Program-made: the position numbers and the translations under genes
The notes under the pieces: model-generated
What the model saw: the letters and a program-made list of their open reading frames with translations, nothing else
The model's database searches: none
What the model was told of the DNA's origin: nothing
In this document: piece by piece, positions 35,601-46,294 of the stretch
Layout of the letters: each line of letters begins with the position of its first letter
Position numbering within the stretch: position 1 is the stretch's first letter
NCBI GenBank assembly: GCA_024741835.1
Contig: JAENRP010000044.1
Coordinates: 6,857 to 70,856 of the forward strand
Direction of reading: 5' to 3'
From: Diplocarpon mali
Taxonomy: Eukaryota > Ascomycota > Leotiomycetes > Helotiales > Drepanopezizaceae
Length of the DNA: 64,000 nucleotides

Positions 35601-37361
35601 AACTCGACGAGTATCAGATTGATTTTGAGTTAGTTACCCAGCTTCTCGCGAAAATCGCTTTGGACGACAAACTACAAATCTTCAGTAAAGCAATCTTAGT
35701 CTTTCTTCCCGGTATTGGAGAGATCCGCCAGCTCAACGATATGCTTCTTGGCCATCCAGTATTTTCCGCCGACTGGTATGTCTATCCACTGCACTCGACA
35801 ATCGCGAGTGAGGACCAAGAAGCTGCCTTCCTTGTTCCTCCGTCTGGCACTAGAAAGATTGTTCTTGCAACCAATATAGCTGAAACCGGCATCACCATAC
35901 CCGATGTCACTTGTGTGGTCGATACCGGAAAGCATAGAGAGATGAGGTTTGACGAGAGGAAGCAACTCTCTAGGCTCCTTGAGACTTTTATCAGCAAAGC
36001 AAATGCCAAGCAACGAAGAGGTCGAGCTGGAAGAGTACAAGAGGGCCTGTGTTTCCATCTATTTACAAAACACAGACATGATGAACTTATGGCTGACCAG
36101 CAAACCCCTGAGCTTCTCCGTTTGTCGCTTCAGGACCTTGCCATTCGCGTCAAAATCTGTAAGCTTGGTGGCATCGAGGAGACTCTATGTCAAGCATTGG
36201 ATCCGCCCTCGTCCAAGAATATTCGTCGGGCTGTGGATGCACTTATTGATGTTAGAGCTTTGACTCCCGGCGAAGATCTTACGCCGCTAGGTATCCAACT
36301 GGCAAGGTTGCCGCTAGATGTCTTCTTGGGAAAGTTGGTTCTACTTGGCAGTATTTTCAAGTGCCTAGACGCCGCGATAACCATCGCAGCCATCTTGTCT
36401 TCCAAATCTCCGTTCTCCGCGCCATTTGGAGCTAGAGCTCAAGCAGACACAGTACGTCTAGCATTCCGACGGGGCGACTCGGACCTTCTCACTATCTACA
36501 ATGCATACATGGCGTGGAAACGAGTCTGTGTAACTGGAAACAACGAGTATCAGTTCTGCCGAAAGAACTTCCTTAGTCAGCAAACGCTGTTGAATATCGA
36601 GGATCTCAAAGGCCAACTGGTGGTTTGTTTGGTCGATTCAGGCTTCCTGCCTCTCACGGGAGAGGAGCGCAGTGCTTTGAATAGGCGAGTGACTCAATCT
36701 TGAAATTGGCTATCTCTAACATGAACAGGATTCGATACTCCAGCAAACGTCGCCAATTCTTTGATATCCCTCAGCGAGCAAATGCCAATAGCGACAATGA
36801 TCTCGTTACGAGCTCTGTAATTGCCTGGAGCTTCTATCCGAAACTCCTTATTAAGGATGGCAGGGGTTTCCGTAATGTCGCTAACAATCAATCCATCAGC
36901 TTGCACCCCACATCTGTCAATAAGGGTCATCATGAGCTGAAATGGCTATCATACTACCATATCATGCAGGCAAAGCAGTAGGTTTATCTCGTCGTTTTCA
37001 TGAGACGGGGTTAACGCTACCCAGGTTCTATAACGCCCATGAAACAACAGCAGTTGAAGAGTTTGCCATCGCTCTACTTTGTGGAGACGTTCGGTGTGAT
37101 GCAAGTTCCACCGCCTCGATTCTAAAGCACTCACTAACAAATTTTCAGATGTACGCTGGAGTTTTCGTCCTCGATGGAAACCGAGCACGATTCGCTGTAT
37201 CTGATTGGAAGACGATGCTTGTAATTAAGACCTTGCGTGCTAAGCTGCGCGAAATTTTGACGAGATCCTTTAAAAATCCTGGGAAGCAACTGACCGGGCC
37301 ACAAATAAAGTGGTTAGAGGTGTGGCAGAAGATCTTCTCACAGGAGTCGAAGGAAAAATGA
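32631..37361 (+). CDS. DHX29/Ucp12-like DEAH-box RNA helicase
   Basis: Seven exons, 32631-33354, 33404-34145, 34215-34785, 34832-36684, 36729-36977, 37025-37100 and 37149-37361, encode 1475 aa. A Lys-rich start (MAGGKKKKKPASNPARGF) and a long charged N-terminal half with a UBA-like helix bundle (LVGAGFIEEKVSRAIRHVL) precede the helicase core. Core motifs: GETGCGKST near residue 707, DEVHER near 812, SATVDADRF near 844, TNIAETGITIP, and QRRGRAGR near 1073. Winged-helix, HA2 and OB-type C-terminal domains follow (RIRYSSKRRQFFDIP, ARFAVSDWKTMLVIKTLR). The nearest known relatives are DHX29/DHX57 and yeast YLR419W/Ucp12; DHX29 assists ribosome scanning on structured leaders. Introns 4 (36685-36728, GCGAGT) and 6 (37101-37148, GCAAGT) look like GC-AG introns. 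Intron 2 ends in a tandem CAGCAG acceptor. Confidence 0.9.
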
Positions 37362-37916
37362 AAAGCTACATGATTTCGATAGCATAGACATGGAATTAGG
37401 GCGGGGCTTCGAGAAATGTGGCTATGTTGAGGCGTTGAATGATAATTGACCTGGTAGAAACAGAAACTGATATTTTGCGGTATGTTTCTTGGTGGTGCGA
37501 CAAATGACGTGCAAACTTTCATTCTCTTTATCTTATGGAATTAGGTAATACTTAGGCCTCTCAGCTCGAAACCTCCTTGCTGGTCATAGTCGCGGGTTAG
37601 TAGCTAAAGAAGCTATCTGGTCACAAGTAACAATCTCAAACGAACCAAGTGATCATCTCATCTCGACTGGTATTCAGCGGCACATCCTCCTCCGCAAATT
37701 GATCTATAGACTCAGCTTCCGGAGTAGCGTGAGCCCAGCACCGCAGCCCGTCTAATCCATGATTGCCGATGGTGATCTATAAGTGCAATAAGCAGCGAAG
37801 TATTCAGATTGAGTATTTAGTTTTGGGTAGAGGGGGGGTTCTTAACACAATTTTCAAAGATACCTGCAAATTTACCTTTATTTTGGAAAAATATTTCTCC
37901 TTTTCTAGCAAAATAA
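37362..37916. other. Spacer downstream of the helicase
   Basis: A 555-bp AT-rich spacer. It holds the helicase 3' untranslated region and the promoter of the following gene. Nothing else was recognised. Confidence 0.5.
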
Positions 37917-38834
37917 ATGACACGGCAAACCTTCGGTGACGTGCTGAAAAGGCGAGATCGGAGTGACACTCGGTTGCGTGCCCAAAGCATCTCAAGCGAT
38001 CTGCCTCATCAACCACATCGCGTCTCTCAACGCATCGCGCCCGCGATGGAGTTCTGGAACGAGGACGAGCTGCCGAGCACTGACAAGGAGATCTCGGAGG
38101 AAGGTACATGGGCACAGGGCCCTAGGATCCACCGTCTGCTAACAAGCCTGGGTACAGAAGACTGGACATTCTCTAAAAATAATCCGCAGAACGATCGTAC
38201 CCTCATGTCCCAGCAGGATGTCGACGCTCTCCTTGACGACTTCTACGGTCCGAAACCTGGTCCAGGAGGCAGCAAAGCTGATCATGCTTCTGTTTGCAAC
38301 GTGGGTACGGTAGCAAATAAGAAGCATCTCCTGGGTCTCGCTCTTGAGCCTAATTTCCAGTTTGCGCTAGATTCTGAATATATTGCCAGTACAGAAGACA
38401 GAAACAAGAGCTGCATCTCGACCAGTACTTCTGGTGTCATGGCAGCGGGCAAGGAAGACAAGACTGAACCAGAAGATGAGGTTGCTCTCATTGAAGATCC
38501 ATCCTGGGTCGCTGTGTCTGGTATTGATGATGGCGCAGAGGAAAGCAATCCTGCAATGAAAAGTGTCGACAGCATAAGAGACAAAACTACAGGCGTGAAG
38601 GGATTAGAGGAGACTGTGGAAGATGGCCAGACGATTTCGACCAAGAGAGTCAGGCTTTCGTCATCCATGGTAATCAATAATAAGGCTCCCTTCAGATCGA
38701 CTGCTCAAACCGCTTCTGGGCTCCTTGCAACAGACACGGTATCACGCAGGCTCTATGTCCAGGCCGCGTTTCAGACTGCTGAAGCCCTGCCGCCAGCCCA
38801 TTCCCCTACGGGTGAATCTCTAATGGACTCGTGA
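37917..38834 (+). CDS. Hypothetical acidic protein, 305 aa, single exon
   Basis: An uninterrupted frame of 305 codons starts MTRQTFGDVLKRRDRSDTRL. I do not recognise a family. The composition is that of a real fungal disordered protein rather than a shadow frame: Ser, Asp, Glu and Lys are abundant, and the complementary frames are broken. A possibly ordered part lies near residues 60-115 (GPRIHRLLTSLGTEDWTFS and SQQDVDALLDDFYGPKPG). No signal peptide, membrane segment or catalytic motif is visible. An alternative start is Met44 (MEFWNEDELP). Expression cannot be judged from sequence. Confidence 0.5.
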   Translation: MTRQTFGDVLKRRDRSDTRLRAQSISSDLPHQPHRVSQRIAPAMEFWNEDELPSTDKEISEEGTWAQGPRIHRLLTSLGTEDWTFSKNNPQNDRTLMSQQDVDALLDDFYGPKPGPGGSKADHASVCNVGTVANKKHLLGLALEPNFQFALDSEYIASTEDRNKSCISTSTSGVMAAGKEDKTEPEDEVALIEDPSWVAVSGIDDGAEESNPAMKSVDSIRDKTTGVKGLEETVEDGQTISTKRVRLSSSMVINNKAPFRSTAQTASGLLATDTVSRRLYVQAAFQTAEALPPAHSPTGESLMDS

Positions 38835-41717
38835 CAACGACTGGCTCAAGGTGAGCACCAGGCTTCCTCCAAAGACAGACGAAACACTCCTGGTGAATCT
38901 TCAGTTCCGATTAGCAGAATCACACACGAACGAACCAGCGGCAACACTTTTGAAGTTCAAACCCCATATTTGAGCCCTGGTCACTGACTTACGAGCTATC
39001 TGTCAGAAGAGACACTTCAATCGCTCCGCGGAACACCAATAAACATGCCTAAGACTCTCATTGAAGGCAAGACCAAAGCCAACCTACAAGCACCATCTCC
39101 CGCATATTTGAAAGCAGCCAGAAAGACAATCAGGGATCTCGTTACGGCCGTCACGATACGATCAGAACGGGCAAAGAGTCAGTGATTTAGTATCAGCATC
39201 TCCGAGACTTCGAAATCAATCTAGAGCTGGGGCTCAACTCACTCGGACGCCTAGATCTTGTTGGAAAGTTTCTGAAACATCAAGATGACGGTAAAGATAG
39301 GGACGAGGAGGGAGATCACAGGCTAGTGTAAATCAACGCTTTTGTCGCCAAGCAAGACATCTCAAAGCAAACAGCGGACGGCGATGAGAGAGCTGCCATT
39401 GGCAGCCTCCCATGACACAACTTATTGAAAATGACACACTGGCTTCCTACCGGCTGTCTCGTGAAATCAGAGATATAGTAGAATCTCCTCCATTCATAAA
39501 TTTCTCTGAGGCTTAGAGCACATGCTGACCAGTGGAAAGCCTGAGACCACCTGAACGAAGAGCTCTTGGGATGCAATTAATTCACCGAGAGAAGGGATTA
39601 AACACTGCCTCGAGATCCGCGATCTATAGTTCCAGGGAGTGTTTGGTGTATTCTGGTCACCTTTGTTGTGGCAACCATGGCCCCATACATAAGCATTTCA
39701 ATGCAGTAACCCTGAGCAATGCCTGTGATTGACAAAAGGCATGTAGTTAATACTTGTAACAAATATTCCTTCATCCAGGAGGATTCAGTTAAGACATGTA
39801 GCAGGCACAGGCTTCTGCTACTTCATTGTTGTTGAGATACGCGAAGACGTGCCGTTGATGTGAGAAAGTGATCAGATCAGGCCTTCGGCCGGATTATTAT
39901 GTGCCCGGAAGCCAAGCATCATGATAACCATATTCACAGCCTCAGAGCTGGACGACACCCTGAACATGTCTTACACATATATCAATCATCTCATGCCTTA
40001 TGCTATGAAACATGGGAGAATCTCATCATTCACACTGCAGGGCGTCCCACAAACGATGAAACTCCAGAAGCCGCCAGAAAAACATGTGCAAGTCATGGCT
40101 GATAAGTAACAACGTTGCTACGTACGAGAACTTGGTATGCCTGATGGAAAGTTGCACGTGGGTTACACCATCAATCAATACGCTTCCGGGGATCAATTAC
40201 TTAACGAATTCTCCTTGTGTACTCAAATCAAGCCTAGGAGATATCACAGCTGTCTGGTATCAAATTCCTGGAGCAAGGGCCAACAACCAGCTGGCGGGTG
40301 ATCTCGAAATCCCTACTGTGATCGGAACAGCGGGGACGAAACGAACAATCCGGCAGTAGCTGCGAATAGTGGCGGTCTATAAAAGACTGTCTTCTCGACA
40401 GAGGGAAATCTCCTGCAGTAATGTCGTCGGAAATGTTGGATTTCGTGCAACTGGGGAAGTCCTTTGCTATCAATCGCCAACAGATGGGGACAGCCACTAC
40501 AGGGCGAAACGGGGATGGAGCTGGGGGAGTGACCCAAAAAACTGGCCAATCTGTTGTTTATACTCCTTGATATTGGAATGGGGTGTTTCTGAGAAGCTGT
40601 TGGAAGTAAACAAACCCAGGCCAATACCTGCAAACGACACAGCAGCTTACTTGCAATGGGGCCGGAGCTTGAAAACGTATCGAAGAGGACGGCTCAGTCC
40701 AGAAGATCAGATTACGCCCAACTTTTCGAACCCAAAGTCGAAGACAAGCACCACAAAGGTCATGGTATGGTGTGGGTCATTGGTAGTAGGCCAGCAGCGC
40801 ATTACCGAAGCGAGGCCTGGGCCGTTGGCTGTTGATTTCCCGCGGATGCATATCGTTTGCTCGAGAGGAGAGCCCGGCTCTCTCCGAAAAGAAAAGGAAA
40901 AATCAGACGGATGATGTGTATTGATCCGAAGCAAAGCCTGCAAGCTGTTGTATGGCGGGTTTATGCTTGGATCAACCGGATCGAATCAGGCCTCCCGGCT
41001 CTTCATGTCGACTTCGACGACATAGTGCGAATAGTCTGGTCACAAACCACAGCTTCTCATCTCCTGCCGAGACCCAGGCGACTTCAAATCCTCTTTGGTT
41101 CTCGGCCATCGCTTCCGTCACCACATTCCAACCCTGAGGTCGTTTTGGTGTCGTAGGACTGACTTTCCTGACTTTCCCACTTATCTCCACCGGCGCTCCA
41201 AGCATTCTTAACCGAGGTTAGCATAGGTGGTCTAGGTATCGTTCTGTTTAGAGGTAAGGTATGTGATGAGGGTAGCTAGTGGACACTTACTTCTCACGCT
41301 CACTGGCGCAAGGGCCACAGAAGAGCGAAGCTGGCCATCACAGCACTTGGAATCTCGTCAATATGACGAGTTCCTTACCGTTGACTTGTTATAGACTTAC
41401 GGCGAGCACCACTGTGGTGGTGAATCCAAGTGTGGGTCCAACTACTGTGCAATGACACGGATTTTGATCTGTTCCGCACCCTAGAACAAAACACGGAGGA
41501 GGAGGAATTCCTGCCATTTCTTTTACGCTGATGAGCAAAAACCCGCAGTGCTGTACCAGACTGTACCAGAAGCAGAATCCATCACGGGAACAGCAAGCGA
41601 CATGTGAGAAAGTTTCGCTGTTCAAATGCTTCGGGCTCATGCTGACGTAACATGTATGCTCCGGTCTGGTTGAGCTCGAGGATAATAGCCGGTGTTTACT
41701 ATAGCTTGCAGACTAAG

Positions 41718-42030
41718 TCAATAGTAGCACACTTGACAAATGGCTTGAGATACCAAGAGAATAGCTGTCTGTACTGAATCCAGCAACGTCCTGTAAATCT
41801 GGCTCCCAGTAATCCTTGCGTGTATTGAATAATCGCGATTGTTCGACATTCCAAATGCAATAATCCAGTTGGGGTGCATGGTAGCCAGGGAAATCAGTAA
41901 ACAAAGCATGGCAAAAAGGGAGGCTGCAGCGACCCACCACAACGACCAGCAGGAAGACGCCTGTCTTTGATCATGGCCGGCTCCAATATTTGCGCCATCG
42001 AGGACCCGTTTCTGAAGACGCCGTCAGAAA
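41718..42030 (-). pseudogene. Possible fragment of a membrane-protein gene
   Basis: Reading the minus strand from a plausible acceptor (GGCGTCTTCAG, about 42020) gives an open frame that runs to 41718. It contains LWWVAAASLFAMLCLLISLA, a strong membrane segment, and then RTLLDSVQTAILLVSQAICQ. The order (Trp-Trp, hydrophobic helix, Trp-Ile, then an AILLV-SQAI-Q block) faintly recalls fungal DUF3176-type membrane proteins. No convincing first exon in phase 0 and no downstream exon were found, so this is either a relic or part of a gene I cannot assemble. Confidence 0.25.
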
Positions 42031-42105
42031 TGTACATCGGGGTACTCTGACGCAGCGGGTCACTGGAAGTGTCTATCATGCTTCCCAACTGCACGCATCA
42101 CACAC

Positions 42106-42114
42106 GTATATAAG
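42106..42114 (+). promoter_or_regulatory. TATA box of the forkhead gene
   Basis: GTATATAAG lies about 160 bp before the start codon of the forkhead gene. A second AT-rich block (TTATTTAAAG, near 42204) lies closer to the start. Confidence 0.4.
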
Positions 42115-42265
42115 AGAGAACCCGTAAGGATTTTTCTACAGTTCGCATCTATATGTTAATGGTTTCCTACATTTGTAGATCAAACCTGGACCCCGGCAGT
42201 TCTTATTTAAAGACCGACTTACTTATCCCCACTTTTTTTCGGGTATCTCCACGTGATCTGCAATC

Positions 42266-45200
42266 ATGGCGCGGCCGCTTCTGATGGCTTCGGATGAGGG
42301 TCTGGCGGCGGACATCCTAACCAACTCTTGCTTCGAAGACGCCTTCTATTCTGTGTCCGTCTTTCCCTCTGTCGTGAGCGACATGAATTTGAACGAGTTG
42401 TCACCTTCACAGACGACAGCGATGACTTCAAACGTCACTCCCGACCAGGTCGCATCTGCCTCAGCAACTGCGGTCCCTCCTGCGACTGTCAACAGCCCTG
42501 ACAAGCACCTCACCGCTGTCGCGCCCCATGAGAACACAAGTAGTGATGCACAAAAAGTCGCCCCTGGAGAAAAACCTGTGGTGGATCAGGAAGACGCAAA
42601 TACCGGAGCGCGGCAAGGGTCTTTCGACTGTGGAGTAAGGAGACCGCATGAGGCACAGGAACACAAGAGCCCGAGGCCGAACTTCGACCACAACTCCCCG
42701 ACGGATGCGCTTCTGGGCAATTCGGCTCACTCGTATTCCGCCGACCTCCAAGGACTCGCTGGTGGACAGGGGATGACGGATGGGCTCCAGGAAGCTCAAG
42801 AGCATAGGCCGGACTTTGATTCCCGGATGGATGTTTCAACGGCTGATCCGGCCCTTCTAAATGCCACCATCGCAGACCAGGGACTCGAAGCGTCCTTCTA
42901 CGACGGCACAAAATCTACCGGGGTAGAGATGGCTGAGAAGGAAACACAGGGTTTGGGGCCTTTGCAGTCGTTGACAGTGCCAAATCCGAGCGGCAGCAAC
43001 ATACATCAAGACCCCTATGCAGAAAACTGGTACCATCAGGTTCCGCAGCTTGGACAAGTGCTTTCACCCCCTCTCATGTTCGCACAGGACATGCAAGATG
43101 GCGGCTACAATAACCTAGCATACGACCCGCAAGTCATGCCAGACGGAGATCAAAAGGTCCAAGGCTTTGCGAAGATTGAGTTCCCTGATGGCCACTTCTA
43201 TCTCAACTCATACCAGTTGAAAATAGGCAGGGATATTGTTGCGCAGAGAATTCATAAGAAGCAGATGGCCAAGGGCATGTCACATAACGGTGGTGGTCAT
43301 AAGCAAGCCCGGTCCTTGATCAGCGATACGGCAGGATTTGTCAGGCATTTTGACGATGACGATGTTTTCGAGGATAATATGTGCCGGAAAAAAAGGCGAA
43401 GAGAACGGGATACCAGCAGGTCAGCCAAACGCTTCAAGAAATCAAGATCTTCTGAATCGTCGTCACAATACCTGTCGAGGAGACAATCTATGGCTCCACC
43501 TACCGACGCAATGCATATGTACCAATCGAACTTTGAACAACCTGCCAAAGTTGACGTTGAAAAGCACCGGCCGTCTCCTCACAAGTTGGCCACGGTTCTG
43601 ATTCATCCTGCTAACAAGGATGACGAAGCTGCCTGGAATGGAATATCACGGGATCATCTGCTGATAGCATTTAACTTTGATAAGAACTTGTGGGAAGCGC
43701 ACGTCAGGGGTAGAAATGGTTGCTTTTTGGAGGAAGAGTATAAAGATACGGGCGAGGTTTTCCCCCTCCCAAACGGTGCCCGTATCCAGATCGGAGCAGT
43801 GCTCCTCCTGTGGAGACTACCTGAACACATACCGATCGGCAAAACCGGGGCAGAAGAAGATGTCTTCTCGGACGAGGAGGTGAGCGGGGAGAACGAGCGG
43901 GTCAAAGCGTATGTGATGAATGGCAAGGAGATGAGTTTAGAATTCGCGCACGAACGAAGAGCCGGTCTTGGTGTAAGCGATGATGACAGCGATGTCGAAC
44001 TGAACGGAGAAGCCGATCCTGAGGCCGCGGAGGACGACGAAGACTTAGATGACGAGGCGGACGAGATGGAAATCGACGAAGAAGACGATGCAGACCACGG
44101 TCATCAACACCAACGGCTGCCCAGCGACGCCTCGGAAGATGCAGACGACAAGATGGAGGAGCTTGAATACGACGAGGACCGGGATGAAAAAGAGGGCCAA
44201 CAGGAATTAAAGCTGGAGCTGGAGGAAGACTCCGAGGAGGAGGAGGAAGTTGAGGAAATCAAGCCCCCGCCAAAGAAGGCTCCTGAAATCAAGAAACGTG
44301 GAGCTGGCCGGCCACCTAAGGGTGAAAAGTCCAAGCGCCAGTTGAAGGAAGAAAAGGCTGCAGCTATGGCCAACGAAAAGGCTGCGAAGAAGGCTGCGAA
44401 GAAGCCCGGCAAGAAAGAGGATAGGGACTGTAAGTCAGCCTCGAAAGAAACTAAGGATGAGCCCACAAGTCAGGCGCACCCGGAGAACACCAACAAAACA
44501 GCGGCCGAAGCCGAGAAGCGAAAGGTTGGTCGACCTCGCAAGCACCCAAAGCCAGAGAATTCTTCCGAACCGAGAGAAAAACGCAAGTACACAAAGCGGA
44601 AACCCAAGGAACCGAAAGACGGAGAGTCAAAATCGAAGGGTGCAAAGGGCAAAAATGGGTCAAAGGGAGGAAAAGAACAGAGACCAGGCCGCATCCCGAG
44701 CTCCCCTCCGCCGACTTACAACGAAGAGGATCTTACTCCAGAACAGCTAGCAAAACCTTCCTGCAACTACGTCCAGCTGATATATGAGGCCATGTCTGAG
44801 TCGCCACATCCGCGAATGACCCTGCCGCAAATTTACCGGGCCATTCAACGAAAGCACCCGTACTTCGTATGTAGGGTCACAACTGTAGGATGGCAAAGTA
44901 GTGTGCGTCATAACCTTGGCCAAACCGAAGGATTCGAGAGAAAGGAGCGCGACGGCAAAGGTTGGAAATGGGGACTCAAGGACGGAGCAACGTTCGAGAA
45001 GGAGAAGAAGAAGAAATCCTCTCCTCTACCTCAGTATCCTCAGGGTATGCAACCAATCTACCCGGGTATTTCGCCCGGTTTTTATCCTCCTCACCCGGGT
45101 ATGATGATACCGCCTCAAGGATATCAAATCAATCCCCAGATGCCTGCCAACTACGCACCTGGTCAGCAGCCATATATGGGCCAGCCACCGGCGCACATGA

Positions 45201-46294
45201 ACGGGTTCTATCCACCGGGCTCGCAGCCTCCCATGAATGCCATGAATGGCCAACCTTTTATAACAATTCCTGCTGCTTTGGCTGCCCCGACATCTGCAGC
45301 GTACAGTTCTCCCTACGGACCGAAACCTGCTGCTGCTAATGGTCCATCGGCCAGCGAGCAAGGCGCGCCGCCACCCGCAGACAAAGCCGCCACGCTGAAG
45401 TCGCCCCAATCAGCTACTTCTCCGCCGGCTCCCCATCAAAGCCCATACCAGCCCCAACCTGACTACCCCTACCCGCCGCCACAACAACATCCATCTCATG
45501 CTTATACCCCCCAGCCACAACAGCTCGGTCCAGCGGCACCTCAGCAGTCACACCCGTACCATCCTCCACCTCAGCAGCCAGTACCTCCTCAAGCGCAACC
45601 TATCGTTCCGCAGAGCCATCCGAGCGCCAGTACTCCTCCTGCTATTGCCGCTCATACTACTTCTTCTGCTGCTCCTCCGGTCTCGACTGCCCATGTCGAT
45701 GAACGCGTGCTGAAGGCTGTTGAATCATTCAAGTCCCTGTTGTCCCGCCAGTTGGCTGATAAACCCAACGGAAAGGAAATCCTCGATAATTCTGTTAAGA
45801 AAGTATTGGGCCAGATGCCAGATAGCGCTGGCCACCCAGAGGAAAAGTCCATAGTCGAAGTTTTGCGAAATATGCTCGGCAAAATTGGGCTACAACATCC
45901 AACGTATCATCCAGCCCAGTCAAACGTACCACCACAACAGCAGACGAATCACCCTGGAACACAAGTAAGCGCATCATCTCACTCGCCTACCAAATCAACT
46001 GGGCCAGAAAGACCTAGCCCCACAATCGCACGGCCTTCCTTTCACACGCAGAGTCTGGCCCGCCCGATTGGGACCCGGCCGCCGATGAGCAGTATGGTCA
46101 GGTCTAATTCGAACAGTTCTGGTGCGCCACTAGATCAAAACAACCCCAGTTCTCCTCCCCCAGCGCTGCCAGCCAGTAACGGTTCTGGTGTATCACTGTG
46201 CCGGAACACTGGCTCGCCGGCACCACCTCCGCCTTCCAGCGTCTCGAACGGAGCCAGCACGCCAAAGTCCACAAGCGAGATGGGACAAAGTTGA
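42266..46294 (+). CDS. Forkhead transcription factor with FHA domain
   Basis: A single-exon gene of 1342 aa. An FHA domain starts near residue 298 (FAKIEFPDGHFYLNSYQLKIGRD); the phosphothreonine-binding core GRD is near 321. The second half follows near 455-520 (GISRDHLLIAFNFD, GRNGCF, NGARIQIG), after a disordered insertion of about 130 residues that carries a basic KKRRRERD cluster. An acidic Asp/Glu stretch (about 570-640) and Lys-rich AT-hook-like GRPPKGEK and GRPRKHPK precede the forkhead DNA-binding domain at about 829-907: NYVQLIYEAM, MTLPQIYRAI, then VGWQSSVRHNL and GKGWKWGL. A long Pro/Gln-rich tail follows. This layout fits fungal Fkh1/Fkh2-type regulators of cell-cycle and developmental genes. 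An intronless gene of this length stands out beside its intron-rich neighbours. Confidence 0.92.
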   Translation: MARPLLMASDEGLAADILTNSCFEDAFYSVSVFPSVVSDMNLNELSPSQTTAMTSNVTPDQVASASATAVPPATVNSPDKHLTAVAPHENTSSDAQKVAPGEKPVVDQEDANTGARQGSFDCGVRRPHEAQEHKSPRPNFDHNSPTDALLGNSAHSYSADLQGLAGGQGMTDGLQEAQEHRPDFDSRMDVSTADPALLNATIADQGLEASFYDGTKSTGVEMAEKETQGLGPLQSLTVPNPSGSNIHQDPYAENWYHQVPQLGQVLSPPLMFAQDMQDGGYNNLAYDPQVMPDGDQKVQGFAKIEFPDGHFYLNSYQLKIGRDIVAQRIHKKQMAKGMSHNGGGHKQARSLISDTAGFVRHFDDDDVFEDNMCRKKRRRERDTSRSAKRFKKSRSSESSSQYLSRRQSMAPPTDAMHMYQSNFEQPAKVDVEKHRPSPHKLATVLIHPANKDDEAAWNGISRDHLLIAFNFDKNLWEAHVRGRNGCFLEEEYKDTGEVFPLPNGARIQIGAVLLLWRLPEHIPIGKTGAEEDVFSDEEVSGENERVKAYVMNGKEMSLEFAHERRAGLGVSDDDSDVELNGEADPEAAEDDEDLDDEADEMEIDEEDDADHGHQHQRLPSDASEDADDKMEELEYDEDRDEKEGQQELKLELEEDSEEEEEVEEIKPPPKKAPEIKKRGAGRPPKGEKSKRQLKEEKAAAMANEKAAKKAAKKPGKKEDRDCKSASKETKDEPTSQAHPENTNKTAAEAEKRKVGRPRKHPKPENSSEPREKRKYTKRKPKEPKDGESKSKGAKGKNGSKGGKEQRPGRIPSSPPPTYNEEDLTPEQLAKPSCNYVQLIYEAMSESPHPRMTLPQIYRAIQRKHPYFVCRVTTVGWQSSVRHNLGQTEGFERKERDGKGWKWGLKDGATFEKEKKKKSSPLPQYPQGMQPIYPGISPGFYPPHPGMMIPPQGYQINPQMPANYAPGQQPYMGQPPAHMNGFYPPGSQPPMNAMNGQPFITIPAALAAPTSAAYSSPYGPKPAAANGPSASEQGAPPPADKAATLKSPQSATSPPAPHQSPYQPQPDYPYPPPQQHPSHAYTPQPQQLGPAAPQQSHPYHPPPQQPVPPQAQPIVPQSHPSASTPPAIAAHTTSSAAPPVSTAHVDERVLKAVESFKSLLSRQLADKPNGKEILDNSVKKVLGQMPDSAGHPEEKSIVEVLRNMLGKIGLQHPTYHPAQSNVPPQQQTNHPGTQVSASSHSPTKSTGPERPSPTIARPSFHTQSLARPIGTRPPMSSMVRSNSNSSGAPLDQNNPSSPPPALPASNGSGVSLCRNTGSPAPPPPSSVSNGASTPKSTSEMGQS

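Larger units (their letters stand above)
38835..42265. other. 3.4-kb gene-poor region upstream of the forkhead gene
   Basis: Base composition is more AT-rich than the genes around it. Frames up to 181 codons occur (for example 40369-40914) but none carries a family block or a neighbouring splice partner. A membrane-protein-like fragment lies on the minus strand near 41718-42030 (listed separately). The right end holds the promoter of the forkhead gene. Confidence 0.5.

Noticed and set aside
36690..36696. TGACTCA inside a helicase intron as a regulatory site
   Set aside because: It sits deep in the gene body, far from any promoter, and is most likely chance.
40369..40914. A 181-codon frame on the + strand
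   Set aside because: No family block, no signal peptide and an unlikely amino-acid pattern; another frame is open on the opposite strand.
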